The notes below the pieces were generated by a model. It had not been told where the DNA came from. It searched no databases and saw nothing but the letters and a program-made list of their open reading frames with translations. From positions 1,364,001 through 1,428,000 of the forward strand of contig NZ_CP065938.1 in the NCBI RefSeq assembly GCF_025232395.1: a stretch of DNA of 64,000 nucleotides, read 5' to 3'. The translations under genes and the position numbers were made by a program. Source of the stretch: Taurinivorans muris. Its GTDB lineage: Bacteria; Desulfobacterota; Desulfovibrionia; Desulfovibrionales; Desulfovibrionaceae. Positions 53,247 to 61,452 of the stretch are shown one piece after another. Every line of letters begins with the position of its first letter. Position 1 is the stretch's first letter.

Positions 53247-53450
53247 TTAAATTCTGTTTGAATAAAGATTTTCCAAAAATTCTTCCATCGCTGCGTCCAT
53301 TTGCGGAATAAAATCTTTCAATTCAAAAGATTTTTCGCAATGCCCGCAATACATATAGGCTTCATGGCAGGTCCTTTTTATGAGCAAGGCTTTCGCACAC
53401 TCCGGACACAAGACCGTTGTTTGCTTTTCACGGGAACTTCTAAAAAACAT
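53247..53450 (-). CDS. Small protein with two CXXC motifs
   Basis: 67 residues. Two CXXC pairs 20 residues apart (LCPECAK and YCGHCEK) plus a Cys between (KRTCHEA) form a likely zinc ribbon or redox pair, followed by an acidic helical tail (DAAMEEFLENLYSNRI). I believe this belongs to the small dual-CXXC (seleno)protein group seen in Desulfovibrionales, here with Cys throughout and no in-frame TGA. It is 9 bases downstream of the oligopeptide-type ATPase gene. Function not known. Confidence 0.75.
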   Translation of the reverse strand: MFFRSSREKQTTVLCPECAKALLIKRTCHEAYMYCGHCEKSFELKDFIPQMDAAMEEFLENLYSNRI

Positions 53451-53459
53451 GGTATCTCC

Positions 53460-54398
53460 TCAACCGATAAAATGACATGCCGCCTTATGATCCGCGCTGC
53501 CGGACAAACAAGGTTTTTCTTCCAGACATCTCTTTTGCGCCGAAGGACAGCGGCTTGCAAAAGCGCAGCCGAGCCGCCTTTGCAAAAGGCTTGGCATTTC
53601 CCCCTGCAAAACAAGTTCCTGCCGGGGCTTGCCAACATACGGAGCCGAGGCGATAAGAGCTTTCGTATACGGGTGCAAAGGGTTTTCAAACAACGCTTTC
53701 CGCGGCGCCTGTTCAACGATTTCACCCGCGTACATGACCATTATCTCATCGCACATGAAAGAAATGACTTGCAGATTATGCGAAATAAACAGATAGGTTA
53801 AATCGTATTTTTCTTTCAAATCCAAAAGCAGGTTCAAAACCTGCGCTTGGTGCGAAGCGTCCAAAGCGGAAACGGATTCATCGCAAACCAAAAGCTCCGG
53901 TTTTGTGATAATCGCCCTTGCAATGGCGATACGCTGACGCTGACCGCCTGAAAATTCATGGGGATACCGAAAATAATATTCTTTTTCAAGCCCCACTTCT
54001 TCCAAAATATTTTCCACAGCTTCCCGCAAAGCCTTGCGGGATATTTTCTGCGCCTTATTTTTGTTGATTTTCAATGGTTCGCCGATACTTTTTCCAACAC
54101 AAATCCGCGGATTTAACGAAGAAAAAGGGTCTTGAAAAATCATTTGCAGCGCATAGGGATTATAAAAATTCTCCTCAACGGGTCTTCCCTTATACAGAAT
54201 TTCCCCGCCGCTTTTCGGCAATAACCCCACAAGCATTTTCGCAAGCGTGGACTTGCCGCAGCCGGATTCTCCCACAAGTCCGAGGCATACGCCTTTTTTT
54301 AAGTGAAAATTCACCTCATGCACTGCGAAAAAATCTTGTTTTGCGCTTATTCCTGTTCTTATGCCGAAGCTTTTGCTTAACTTATTGACCGTCAGCAT
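53460..54398 (-). CDS. Oligopeptide/dipeptide-type ABC transporter ATP-binding protein
   Basis: 312-residue ATPase of the OppF/DppF/NikE class. Walker A GLVGESGCGKSTLAK, Q-loop MIFQDPFSSLNPR, signature FSGGQRQRIAIARAI, Walker B LLVCDESVSALD and the C-terminal oligopeptide-transporter extension PLHPYTKALIASAP with a Cys-rich end (CAFASRCPSAQKRC) that may hold an iron-sulfur cluster in this class. Its start lies 17 bases inside the 3' end of cobT. Permeases and binding protein are not in the window. Confidence 0.92.
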   Translation of the reverse strand: MLTVNKLSKSFGIRTGISAKQDFFAVHEVNFHLKKGVCLGLVGESGCGKSTLAKMLVGLLPKSGGEILYKGRPVEENFYNPYALQMIFQDPFSSLNPRICVGKSIGEPLKINKNKAQKISRKALREAVENILEEVGLEKEYYFRYPHEFSGGQRQRIAIARAIITKPELLVCDESVSALDASHQAQVLNLLLDLKEKYDLTYLFISHNLQVISFMCDEIMVMYAGEIVEQAPRKALFENPLHPYTKALIASAPYVGKPRQELVLQGEMPSLLQRRLGCAFASRCPSAQKRCLEEKPCLSGSADHKAACHFIG

Positions 54399-55479
54399 GG
54401 TATTTTGGCAGATACGTGTCTATTTCAATATTCGCGTCTGCAAATGTCGCCATTTCATTGTAAATGACCTTGGCGGAACGAAGAAGCTGCAAGGCGAGGC
54501 TCGCCCCCGTCCCCTCACCGAGACGCATGGATAAATCAAGCATGGGCTTTTCGCCCAGACACCGCATGATTTTCTGATATCCGGGTTCCGCTGAAGCGTG
54601 GCTTAAAAACGCATAATCCTTGACAATGGCATTGATGGAATATGCCGCCGCATAAGCCGCGGTTGAAATAAAACCGTCAATGATGACAGGATGTTTCAGC
54701 GCACTTGCCCCAAGAACAACCCCGCATAATGCCGCAATTTCAAAACCGCCCAAACTTGCCAATACTTGCAGCGCGTCCGCATTCGGATATGTGTTTTTGT
54801 GCCTGTGCAAAGCCTGACCGATGATTTTCGCCTTATGCGCGATCCTTTCTTTTGACAAGCCAGCCCCCGGCCCGGTAATTTCAAAAGGGTCAAGCCCGAA
54901 ATATTCGCAAAAAAGAGCGGTTGCCGGCGTGGTGTTCGCAATGCCCATTTCCCCGATGGAAAAAATCCCGTATCCTTTCCGCACGCCCTCGCAAACGGCA
55001 TTCGCCCCCGCTAAAACAAGCTGTTCGCAAAGCTCCAAACTCATGGCGTCCTCACGGGCGATATTTCCGCTCATTTCAAGAGCGTTGATTTTTCTTGCCC
55101 GCCCATGCTCCGGACAAACGCCTTTATGACCTGCATCGAGCAAAAGAATATCCATGGCATTTTGTTTTGCCAAAACGCTGATTGCGGCGCCTCCCGATAA
55201 AATATTCAAAATCATGAGGTGCGTCACTTCCTGCGGGTTTTGGGCGACCCCCTCCGCATACACGCCATGATCGGCGGCGGCAAGCACATGAAGCGCGGGG
55301 TCTGTTTCAAAAGGAAATTTTCCTTGATAAATGGTGAAAAGCTTAGCGGCAAATTCTTCCAAACGCCCGAGACTGCCGACCGGTTTTGTTAAATTATTCA
55401 AATGATTCTGCGCCACAGCCAGCAAACTCTTATCGCTGGCGGCAAGGGCCGAACACAATTCTTGAAAGGAACGGAACAT
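54382..55479 (-). CDS. cobT: Nicotinate-nucleotide--dimethylbenzimidazole phosphoribosyltransferase
   Basis: 365-residue enzyme that activates the lower ligand base for cobalamin assembly. Family blocks: LTKPVGSLGRLEEFAAKL, VLAAADHGVYAEGVAQNPQEVT, MGIANTTPATALF, GPGAGLSKERIAHKAKII, and LRLGEGTGASLALQLL with the catalytic Glu. Its 3' end overlaps the ABC ATPase gene. No cobalamin riboswitch was recognised upstream. Confidence 0.95.
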   Translation of the reverse strand: MFRSFQELCSALAASDKSLLAVAQNHLNNLTKPVGSLGRLEEFAAKLFTIYQGKFPFETDPALHVLAAADHGVYAEGVAQNPQEVTHLMILNILSGGAAISVLAKQNAMDILLLDAGHKGVCPEHGRARKINALEMSGNIAREDAMSLELCEQLVLAGANAVCEGVRKGYGIFSIGEMGIANTTPATALFCEYFGLDPFEITGPGAGLSKERIAHKAKIIGQALHRHKNTYPNADALQVLASLGGFEIAALCGVVLGASALKHPVIIDGFISTAAYAAAYSINAIVKDYAFLSHASAEPGYQKIMRCLGEKPMLDLSMRLGEGTGASLALQLLRSAKVIYNEMATFADANIEIDTYLPKYHADGQ

Positions 55480-55622
55480 ACGATACCTCGCATAAACATT
55501 GACAACTCATTCATACTGCAAAAACATAAAAAAATAAAGAGAAATGCGTTCCGCTAAAAAAGTATTTCCGCCGGCTGTTCCGCTCCGTTTATCTTGGTTT
55601 TTTTAAATTTTCATATTTTCCT

Positions 55623-55651
55623 TTGACAAAATCATTGTTTCTATGTATTTA
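55623..55651 (+). promoter_or_regulatory. Sigma-70 promoter for tRNA-Leu
   Basis: Perfect -35 TTGACA (55623-55628), 17-base spacer, TATTTA as -10 (55646-55651), with the tRNA starting 15 bases later. Confidence 0.75.
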
Positions 55652-55665
55652 TTTTTTGTGCTGAT

Positions 55666-55754
55666 GCCCGGATGGCGGAATTGGTAGACGCAAGGGACTT
55701 AAAATCCCTGGACCCGAAACGGTCGTGCGAGTTCAAGTCTCGCTCTGGGCACCA
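55666..55754 (+). tRNA. tRNA-Leu (anticodon UAA)
   Basis: Class II tRNA with long variable arm. Acceptor GCCCGGA (55666-55672) pairs with TCTGGGC (55744-55750, one G-U), discriminator A, and CCA is encoded. D-arm with AATTGGTAGACGC, anticodon stem AGGGA/TCCCT with loop CTTAAAA giving anticodon TAA, and the T-loop GTTCAAGTC. It reads UUA and UUG codons. Confidence 0.97.
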
Positions 55755-55772
55755 CCATTTTTTTGAAGAATG

Positions 55773-55798
55773 AAAGCGGCAGTCTGCCGTTTTTTTAT
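55773..55798 (+). terminator. Rho-independent terminator after tRNA-Leu
   Basis: AAGCGGCA pairs with TGCCGTTT across a 3-base loop and ends in a run of T (55790-55797), about 20 bases after the tRNA. Confidence 0.85.
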
Positions 55799-55913
55799 TT
55801 CCGCCTCTATTTTCTTATTTTTTCATTTTTCCGGTATTTTCCTGTTCTTTTAACTGTTGAATAATTCTTTTTTTTGTGCCATACTGACATAAATAATTTT
55901 TAGGTGAAGCATT

Positions 55914-57140
55914 ATGAATGAACAACGCTTTTTGTCACAGCTTGAAGAGTTTTCAACGGCATTTAATGATACCAAAGGCAACGGCGTGACCCGCTTTTCC
56001 TGGTCGCACACAGCCACATTGGCCCAGTCATGGCTTGAAAAAGAATTTTCCCGCATGGGAATTTCCTTACGGGCGGACGGTGCCGGCAATTTGCACGCCC
56101 ATATAAAAGGTAAAACCGACCTGCCCAGGGTCATTGTCGGTTCGCATTTGGACACGGTGCAAAACGGCGCAAAATACGACGGTTCTTTCGGACTTGTCGC
56201 CGCCCTCGAAACATTGCGCTCATTCCGCGAAGAAGGCTTCATTCCTAACCGCAGCATTGAATTTATCGCTTTCGCCGAAGAAGAAGGCGCAAATTTCGGA
56301 ACGACCTGCCTCGGCAGCAAGCTCATAACCGGCATTATTAAGCCAAACGATTTGAAATCCCTTTGCAATGATGAAACAAATGCATGGGATATGCTTGAAA
56401 AATTCGGTTTGGACCCTGCCAATCTTGAAAACGAACAAATAGTTCCCCATACTGTTTACGCCTATCTCGAAGCCCACGTCGAACAGGAAAGAAGGCTTTT
56501 TAAAAACAACTATAAGCTCGGCATTGTCAAAGCTATCAGCGCCATGCGGAGTTACAGGATCATTTATCACGGCGAATCCGTTTTTGCGGCGACCCCGCTC
56601 AAGGAACGCAGGGACCCGGTCGTCAGTTTTATCGAATGCCACACGGAAATACAAAAAGCTGTCGCGTCCGGCATATTCCCCGAAAACACAAGGTTCACCG
56701 TCGGACAAATCTGCTGTAATCCGGGAACGCCGATCATGGTTCCCGGCGAATGTATTTTTACCATTGACATAAGAAATTTGGAAATATCCAATTTGCCCGC
56801 CATCAGCGAAAAAATCAAGGAAATCATTGTCAAGGTCGCCGAAAAGAACGGCATTGGCGTTGATATCGTGCCTCTTTCCAGAAGCGGCGGCGTAAAAATG
56901 TCCGAATTGGTGCAAAACGCCTACAAAAACGCCACAAATGAACTTGGCTTCGAATATTTTGAAATGAACTGCGGAACGGCTCTTGACGCCGCTCCCATGG
57001 GAATGGTCGTGCCGGCGGGACTTTTGCTTGTCGCCAACCAAGTCAATTCGGAAACAGGCGAAAAATACGCTTTGCCGGAAGATTTGTGCAGCGGCGCTTT
57101 GGTTTATGAAAAAACCATACGCCAGCTGGTCAGCGAATAA
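55914..57140 (+). CDS. M20-family amidase/carbamoylase (Zn-dependent hydrolase)
   Basis: 408-residue cytoplasmic hydrolase of the hydantoinase/carbamoylase group (allantoate amidohydrolase, N-carbamoyl-L-amino-acid hydrolase, beta-ureidopropionase). Metal ligands: VIVGSHLDTVQNGAKYDGSFG, FIAFAEEEGANFGTTCLGS, YLEAHVEQE, and the last region GTALDAAPMG. The dimerisation lid domain is present (about 210-325). Usual length. AGGTG lies near the ATG. It is monocistronic between tRNA-Leu and a terminator; substrate not readable from sequence. Confidence 0.9.
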   Translation: MNEQRFLSQLEEFSTAFNDTKGNGVTRFSWSHTATLAQSWLEKEFSRMGISLRADGAGNLHAHIKGKTDLPRVIVGSHLDTVQNGAKYDGSFGLVAALETLRSFREEGFIPNRSIEFIAFAEEEGANFGTTCLGSKLITGIIKPNDLKSLCNDETNAWDMLEKFGLDPANLENEQIVPHTVYAYLEAHVEQERRLFKNNYKLGIVKAISAMRSYRIIYHGESVFAATPLKERRDPVVSFIECHTEIQKAVASGIFPENTRFTVGQICCNPGTPIMVPGECIFTIDIRNLEISNLPAISEKIKEIIVKVAEKNGIGVDIVPLSRSGGVKMSELVQNAYKNATNELGFEYFEMNCGTALDAAPMGMVVPAGLLLVANQVNSETGEKYALPEDLCSGALVYEKTIRQLVSE

Positions 57141-57215
57141 GCGGCAGCTCCGAAAAATCCTCCGCGGACAAAGGCTGACGGCATAGCAACACAGCAAAAA
57201 ATCAGCGAAACAAAT

Positions 57216-57253
57216 AAAAAACCGGTAGACATAAAAGAATTACCGGTTTTTTT
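57216..57253. terminator. Bidirectional terminator between the M20 gene and the Crp/Fnr gene
   Basis: AAAAACCGGTA (57216-57226) pairs with TACCGGTTTTT (57241-57251), 14-base loop, flanked by A on the left and T on the right. It serves both converging genes. Confidence 0.85.
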
Positions 57254-57259
57254 ATGCCG

Positions 57260-57928
57260 CTATCCGGCAATTTCCATAAGCTTTTCCCTATCGATTATTT
57301 TGACTGTTCCGCGGGATAGTTTAACGATTTCTTCGTCGCTGAAATATTTGAGCAAACGGCTGACCACCTCGCGGGCAGACCCCATATATTTGGCAATCTG
57401 CTCATGGGTGAGCTTTATTTCATCGCACCTGCTCTTTCTCATCTCTTCGCAAAGAAGCAATGCCAAACGCTTGTCCGCACGCATGAAAAGCACTTGCTGC
57501 AGTGTCCACATGGCGTCAGAAAGCCGTTTTGTGGCAAGTTCATAACCAAAGCATTTGACGAAAATATTTTTTTCGGAAACGGCATGAAATCTGCCCGGGC
57601 TTAAAATCATAAGCTCCGTGTCTTGCTCCGCTTCGACAATCACATCGAAAGAAATGGAATCAAGGACGCATTGAGCGGTGAAAATGCAGATATTTCCTTC
57701 TGAAAGCCTGTAAAGGGTGACTTCCCTGCCCTCTTCCGAAACAATATAAATGCGGATTTGCCCCGATTTTATAAGCACAAAACCTGCACACTCATCCGTC
57801 CTGTTGATATTTTCGCCTTTCTTAAATGTTTTCGTGCCCGAATAGGTTTTGAACTGTTCTTTTTCGCTTTCGGATAAATTGTTCCAAAAAGGATAATATT
57901 TTTGAAAAAGATTGTTTTTTGTCTGCAT
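57260..57928 (-). CDS. Crp/Fnr family transcriptional regulator
   Basis: 222 residues from the ATG at 57928 (MQTKNNLFQKY); a 24-residue upstream extension covers the intergenic operator and is rejected. A cyclic-nucleotide-type beta barrel (about 35-140; KKGENINRTDECAGFVLIKSGQIRIYIVSEEGREVTLYRLSEGNICIF) is followed by the dimer helix and a Crp winged helix (LTHEQIAKYMGSAREVVSRLLKYF). The cNMP-binding Arg/Ser pair is not obvious, and Cys residues are placed differently from Fnr, so the effector is not clear. Divergent from dsrE with a palindrome between, so likely its regulator and self-regulated. Confidence 0.92.
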   Translation of the reverse strand: MQTKNNLFQKYYPFWNNLSESEKEQFKTYSGTKTFKKGENINRTDECAGFVLIKSGQIRIYIVSEEGREVTLYRLSEGNICIFTAQCVLDSISFDVIVEAEQDTELMILSPGRFHAVSEKNIFVKCFGYELATKRLSDAMWTLQQVLFMRADKRLALLLCEEMRKSRCDEIKLTHEQIAKYMGSAREVVSRLLKYFSDEEIVKLSRGTVKIIDREKLMEIAG

Positions 57929-57991
57929 AAGCCCCCATTTGCCGTTTATTTTACATTTTATTTGCAATAATCTTGATTTTTCTTCATGTTT

Positions 57992-58006
57992 TGTGACCAA
58001 CTCACA
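57992..58006. promoter_or_regulatory. Crp-like palindrome TGTGA-N5-TCACA
   Basis: TGTGA (57992-57996) and TCACA (58002-58006) are the Crp half-sites but with a spacer of 5 rather than 6 bases. It lies between the divergent Crp/Fnr and dsrE genes, 60 bases before dsrE. Confidence 0.6.
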
Positions 58007-58066
58007 GATTTATTGTCTGCATTGTGGCATAAAGAAGTCATTAAATCAATTTTAAAAGGGGAAAAT

Positions 58067-58438
58067 ATGCAATTATCAGAATTTGTCGTGACGCTTTTTA
58101 CCGGTAAAGCCAATCAAAACAATATCACCGTGGCTGCCGTCATGGGGCTGAATGCATTGAAGCAAGGGCTTTCCGCAACCATTTTGCTTATGGTTGAAGC
58201 CGTGGAATTCAGCGTGCCGGACGCAACCAAAGGGATCGACATCGGCGCTCCTTTCAAAGAAGTCGGCGGAATTTGGGAACAATTTATGGAAATGGGCGGA
58301 CAAGTCTGCATTTGTGACGCGTGCTTGACCCACAACGGCTTTACAAAAGACCAAATTGACAAACGGTATGAAATCATCGGCGGCGGAGAAGTCATCGCCT
58401 TGCTTTCCGAAGCCAAGGGAACGCTGCAAATCACCTAG
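58067..58438 (+). CDS. DsrE-family sulfur-relay-like protein
   Basis: 123 residues with the DsrE/DsrF fold. ATG at 58067 follows AAAGGGGAAA. Conserved elements: TAVMGLNALKQGLSATILLMVEAVEF-type core strand and helix, and GGQVCICDACLTHNGFTKDQI, which places Cys residues where DsrE proteins carry the persulfide. Found alone, without tusBCD or dsrFH. Divergent from a Crp/Fnr regulator, so its expression probably follows redox or sulfur state. The precise partner is unknown. Confidence 0.87.
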   Translation: MQLSEFVVTLFTGKANQNNITVAAVMGLNALKQGLSATILLMVEAVEFSVPDATKGIDIGAPFKEVGGIWEQFMEMGGQVCICDACLTHNGFTKDQIDKRYEIIGGGEVIALLSEAKGTLQIT

Positions 58439-58483
58439 CCGCTTTTTTGAATTTCATTCAATATTTTTTAATGAGAAAGCGTT

Positions 58484-58523
58484 ATAAGCCTTGAACCTTG
58501 CGCTCACAAGGGTCAAGGCTTAT
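58484..58523. terminator. Long hairpin downstream of dsrE
   Basis: ATAAGCCTTGA (58484-58494) pairs with TCAAGGCTTAT (58513-58523), and inside it CCTTG pairs with CAAGG around CGCTCA, with one A/G mismatch. The 40-base stem is very stable, but no T-run follows on either strand. It lies between converging dsrE and copZ and may end both. Confidence 0.55.
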
Positions 58524-58633
58524 TCTTATCCATTAAAAAAATCAGGCAAAAACAAACATGCCCCGTACGTCCAAACGGTACGAACCGTTTTTTCCCTGAA
58601 TATGGCAGCGTATCGGAATACTCGCGAAGAAAA

Positions 58634-58825
58634 CTATAACACGGCGTCAAAGCCTTGATTGTCGATAATTTCCTTTGCCTGCTCCTTGGTAAGACAGCCT
58701 TCCCAAGATACGCATTTTTTTTCAAGGTCGACAACGATATTGTTCGCTCCGGCTTTTGCCATCGCCTCTTTCACGGAGTTGCTGCAATTTTGGCAGTGCA
58801 TGCCATTTACGGTTATTGTTGACAT
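58634..58825 (-). CDS. copZ: CopZ-like copper chaperone (HMA domain)
   Basis: 63-residue heavy-metal-associated domain. The metal-binding loop is GMHCQNCSNSVKEAM, and the later strand (VDLEKKCVSWEGCLTKEQAKEIIDNQGF) completes the ferredoxin-like fold. It would pass Cu(I) to the neighbouring CopA. GGAAG lies just before the ATG. Divergent from copA across a 270-base control region. Confidence 0.88.
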   Translation of the reverse strand: MSTITVNGMHCQNCSNSVKEAMAKAGANNIVVDLEKKCVSWEGCLTKEQAKEIIDNQGFDAVL

Positions 58826-58960
58826 AAGCGCTTCCTTTTTTGAGTTTTATTTCACCCATATAAGCTTTTTTTTGAATATGTGCAAGAGCCGTTTGCAGAT
58901 ATATGAAAAAACGCCGAAACAGCAAAAACACCATTTTCATAATATAGTAAAATCATTAAA

Positions 58961-59039
58961 TATTGATTTTAATATTCATATCAATAACAATATATAAGTT
59001 TTTTTGCGGCGTATGTGCAAGTACATTTATATTGCACAT
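58961..59039. promoter_or_regulatory. Two inverted repeats in the copZ-copA control region
   Basis: The first is TATTGAT (58961-58967) with ATCAATA (58980-58986), spacer 12. The second is ATGTGCAA (59013-59020) with TTGCACAT (59032-59039), spacer 11. Both are perfect and lie between the divergent copZ and copA genes. They may be binding sites for a copper-responsive or redox regulator, which I cannot name. Confidence 0.45.
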
Positions 59040-59096
59040 CCGTATTAAACGGCGTATATTCAAATAAATTTCAGAATAGCATATCGAGGTTACCCT

Positions 59097-61451
59097 ATGT
59101 TTGATTCAATAATAAAATTCAGACTTGAAGGCATGCATTGCTCCGCATGTTCAGCCCGTATCGAAAAAGTGATTTCCAAAATGCCGGAAGTGGAAAAAGT
59201 GAGCGTCAGCCTTGCGTCCGGCATGGCTGTGATACGTTTGCGGGAAAATGTTTCCAAGGAAGAAAGAAGCCGGCTCATTGAAAGCATGGCAGGCAAAATC
59301 GAAAATCTCGGATTTAGGGTTTTTCATATAGACAATTCCGTAAGCGCCGTGAATTTGTGGCAAGAACAGCAGGAAAGCATGCAAAAGGAACTGGCGGAAA
59401 AAAAACGCCGGGTTCTCATTGAAATTTTGTTCACATTGCCTGTGTTCATCCTTGCCATGGGGTGTCACGCAGGCTGGGTCGGAATTTCTCACGCATCTGC
59501 GGATTTCCATACTTCGGGCAAGGTGATTTTTTCCTTATCAGCCGGGCTTTTCATTTTGATACAATTCATTTGCACACTTATAGTCTTATGGTCCGGCAGG
59601 GATTTTTACATTAAAGGCATTCCGAGCCTATGGCACAAGTCGCCGAACATGGATACGCTTGTCGCCCTCGGAACCGGAGTTGCCTTTATTGTGAGCTTTT
59701 ATTACGCCATACAGTTTTTCCGTGCGGATTTCATGCTGAAAAACGGAGAAACGGAATACGCCCTTTTGCTGAAACATGCCGTGCATTATTTGTATTTCGA
59801 GTCTTCCGCCGTAATCATCGCCCTGATTTCCTTGGGAAAATATTTGGAATTAAAGGCGAAGAGCAGAACATCCCTCGCCATAAAATCGCTTATGGACCTC
59901 TCGCCCAAGACTGTCATCCGCATAAAGGAAAACGGCGGACAGGAACGTATCGGCACAGAACATGTTTTTCCGGAAGATACGCTTCTTATCCCCAAAGGTG
60001 AACAAATTCCCGTGGACGGCATACTTGTGAAAGGCGAAAGCAGTCTTGACACCTCGGCAATCACCGGAGAATATATGCCTTACCCGGTAAAAGAGGGGGA
60101 CAGTCTTATTTCAGGTTCGATCAATATCGGCACAGCGTTGACCATGCGTGCGGAAAAAACCGGCGAAGACAGCGTTCTTGCAAAAATCATCCGTCTTGTG
60201 CAGGAAGCGCAAAGTTCCAAAGCGCCCATTGCCAAATACGCCGACACGATCAGCCTTTATTTTGTTCCTGCCATATTGGGTATCGCTCTTCTGACGTTTG
60301 TTTACTGGTTTTTCATGCAGGAAAATTTCGGGCTCGCCATTTTGTTTACCGTATCCGTGCTTGTGGTGGCGTGCCCCTGCGCTTTGGGCTTGGCAACGCC
60401 CATGTCCATCATGGTTGCCACCGGCAGGGGGGCGAAGCTCGGCTTGCTTATAAAGAACGGAACGGCATTGGAGCTTGCGGGCAAAGCGGATACCGTGGTT
60501 TTCGATAAGACCGGCACCCTGACAAAAGGCAAGGCGGACGTTTCGCTCGAATATGTTTCACCAAGCGAAAATCCGCAGGAAATTATCTCTCTTGCTTACG
60601 CCATGGAGAAAAATTCCGCCCACCCATTGGCACAGGCGTTTTTAGAGAGTTTTTCCGCAAATGAATCGCTTTTGCCTTTGCTTGAAAATGTGCGGGAAAA
60701 AACCGGGCGGGGCATTTATGCCGAACATAAAGGCAAAAAATATGTTCTTGGCAATCAAAACTTCCTCTCGGAAGAAGGAATCACAATAAACGCTGAAGAG
60801 CAAAACCGCATTGACGTCATTACGGAACAAGCCAAAAGCCCTTTGTTCTTCGCTGAAATCGATGAAGCGAAAATAATAGCCCTGTTTTCCATTGAAGACA
60901 GCATACGCGAAGCAAGTTTCGCCCTTATCGGACAATTGAAAAAACAAAATATCCGTCCTGTGCTTTTGAGCGGCGACAATAAAAAGACCGTGCTTGCCGT
61001 GGCGAAAAAAATCGGCATTGCGGAAGAATCTTGCTTTTATGAAGTGCTGCCGACGGAAAAGGAAGCTTGCATTGCCAAGCTGAAAGAGCAGGGGCACATT
61101 GTGGCTATGGCAGGTGACGGCATTAACGACGCACCCGCCTTGGCTTCCGCCCATGTGGGAATTGTCATGGGCGGCGGAATGGATATAGCCCTTGAAGCGG
61201 GCGATATTGTTCTTCTGCATGGTATCGAAGGACTTGACACGGCATTGCGCCTGAGCAAAGCGACCATGAACAATATCAAATTAAGCCTTTTTTGGGCGTT
61301 TTGTTATAATATCATTCTTATACCGGTGGCGTGCGGACTTTTTTATTTCTCCCACGGCATAAGTTTTTCGCCCATGTTTGCGGGAGCCGCCATGGCGCTT
61401 TCTTCCGTTTCCGTGGTGACAAACGCTTTGAGGCTGCGTACGTTCAAATAA
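59097..61451 (+). CDS. copA: Copper-translocating P1B-type ATPase
   Basis: 784-residue inner-membrane Cu(I) exporter. One N-terminal HMA domain (GMHCSACSARIEK, about 12-75), eight predicted helices, the CPC metal motif in VVACPCALGLATPMS (about 427), phosphorylation site DKTGTLTKG (about 470), nucleotide-binding HP pair (NSAHPLAQA) and hinge AGDGINDAPALASAHVGIVMGGG (about 673). The last helices carry conserved NNIKLSLFWAFCYNI and MALSSVSVVTNALRLR, all typical of CopA. GAGG precedes the ATG. The next gene starts 2 bases after its stop. Confidence 0.96.
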   Translation: MFDSIIKFRLEGMHCSACSARIEKVISKMPEVEKVSVSLASGMAVIRLRENVSKEERSRLIESMAGKIENLGFRVFHIDNSVSAVNLWQEQQESMQKELAEKKRRVLIEILFTLPVFILAMGCHAGWVGISHASADFHTSGKVIFSLSAGLFILIQFICTLIVLWSGRDFYIKGIPSLWHKSPNMDTLVALGTGVAFIVSFYYAIQFFRADFMLKNGETEYALLLKHAVHYLYFESSAVIIALISLGKYLELKAKSRTSLAIKSLMDLSPKTVIRIKENGGQERIGTEHVFPEDTLLIPKGEQIPVDGILVKGESSLDTSAITGEYMPYPVKEGDSLISGSINIGTALTMRAEKTGEDSVLAKIIRLVQEAQSSKAPIAKYADTISLYFVPAILGIALLTFVYWFFMQENFGLAILFTVSVLVVACPCALGLATPMSIMVATGRGAKLGLLIKNGTALELAGKADTVVFDKTGTLTKGKADVSLEYVSPSENPQEIISLAYAMEKNSAHPLAQAFLESFSANESLLPLLENVREKTGRGIYAEHKGKKYVLGNQNFLSEEGITINAEEQNRIDVITEQAKSPLFFAEIDEAKIIALFSIEDSIREASFALIGQLKKQNIRPVLLSGDNKKTVLAVAKKIGIAEESCFYEVLPTEKEACIAKLKEQGHIVAMAGDGINDAPALASAHVGIVMGGGMDIALEAGDIVLLHGIEGLDTALRLSKATMNNIKLSLFWAFCYNIILIPVACGLFYFSHGISFSPMFAGAAMALSSVSVVTNALRLRTFK

Positions 61452-61452
61452 T

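Noticed and set aside
55480-55665. Cobalamin riboswitch ahead of cobT
   Set aside because: No B12-box-like sequence was found in the short leader.
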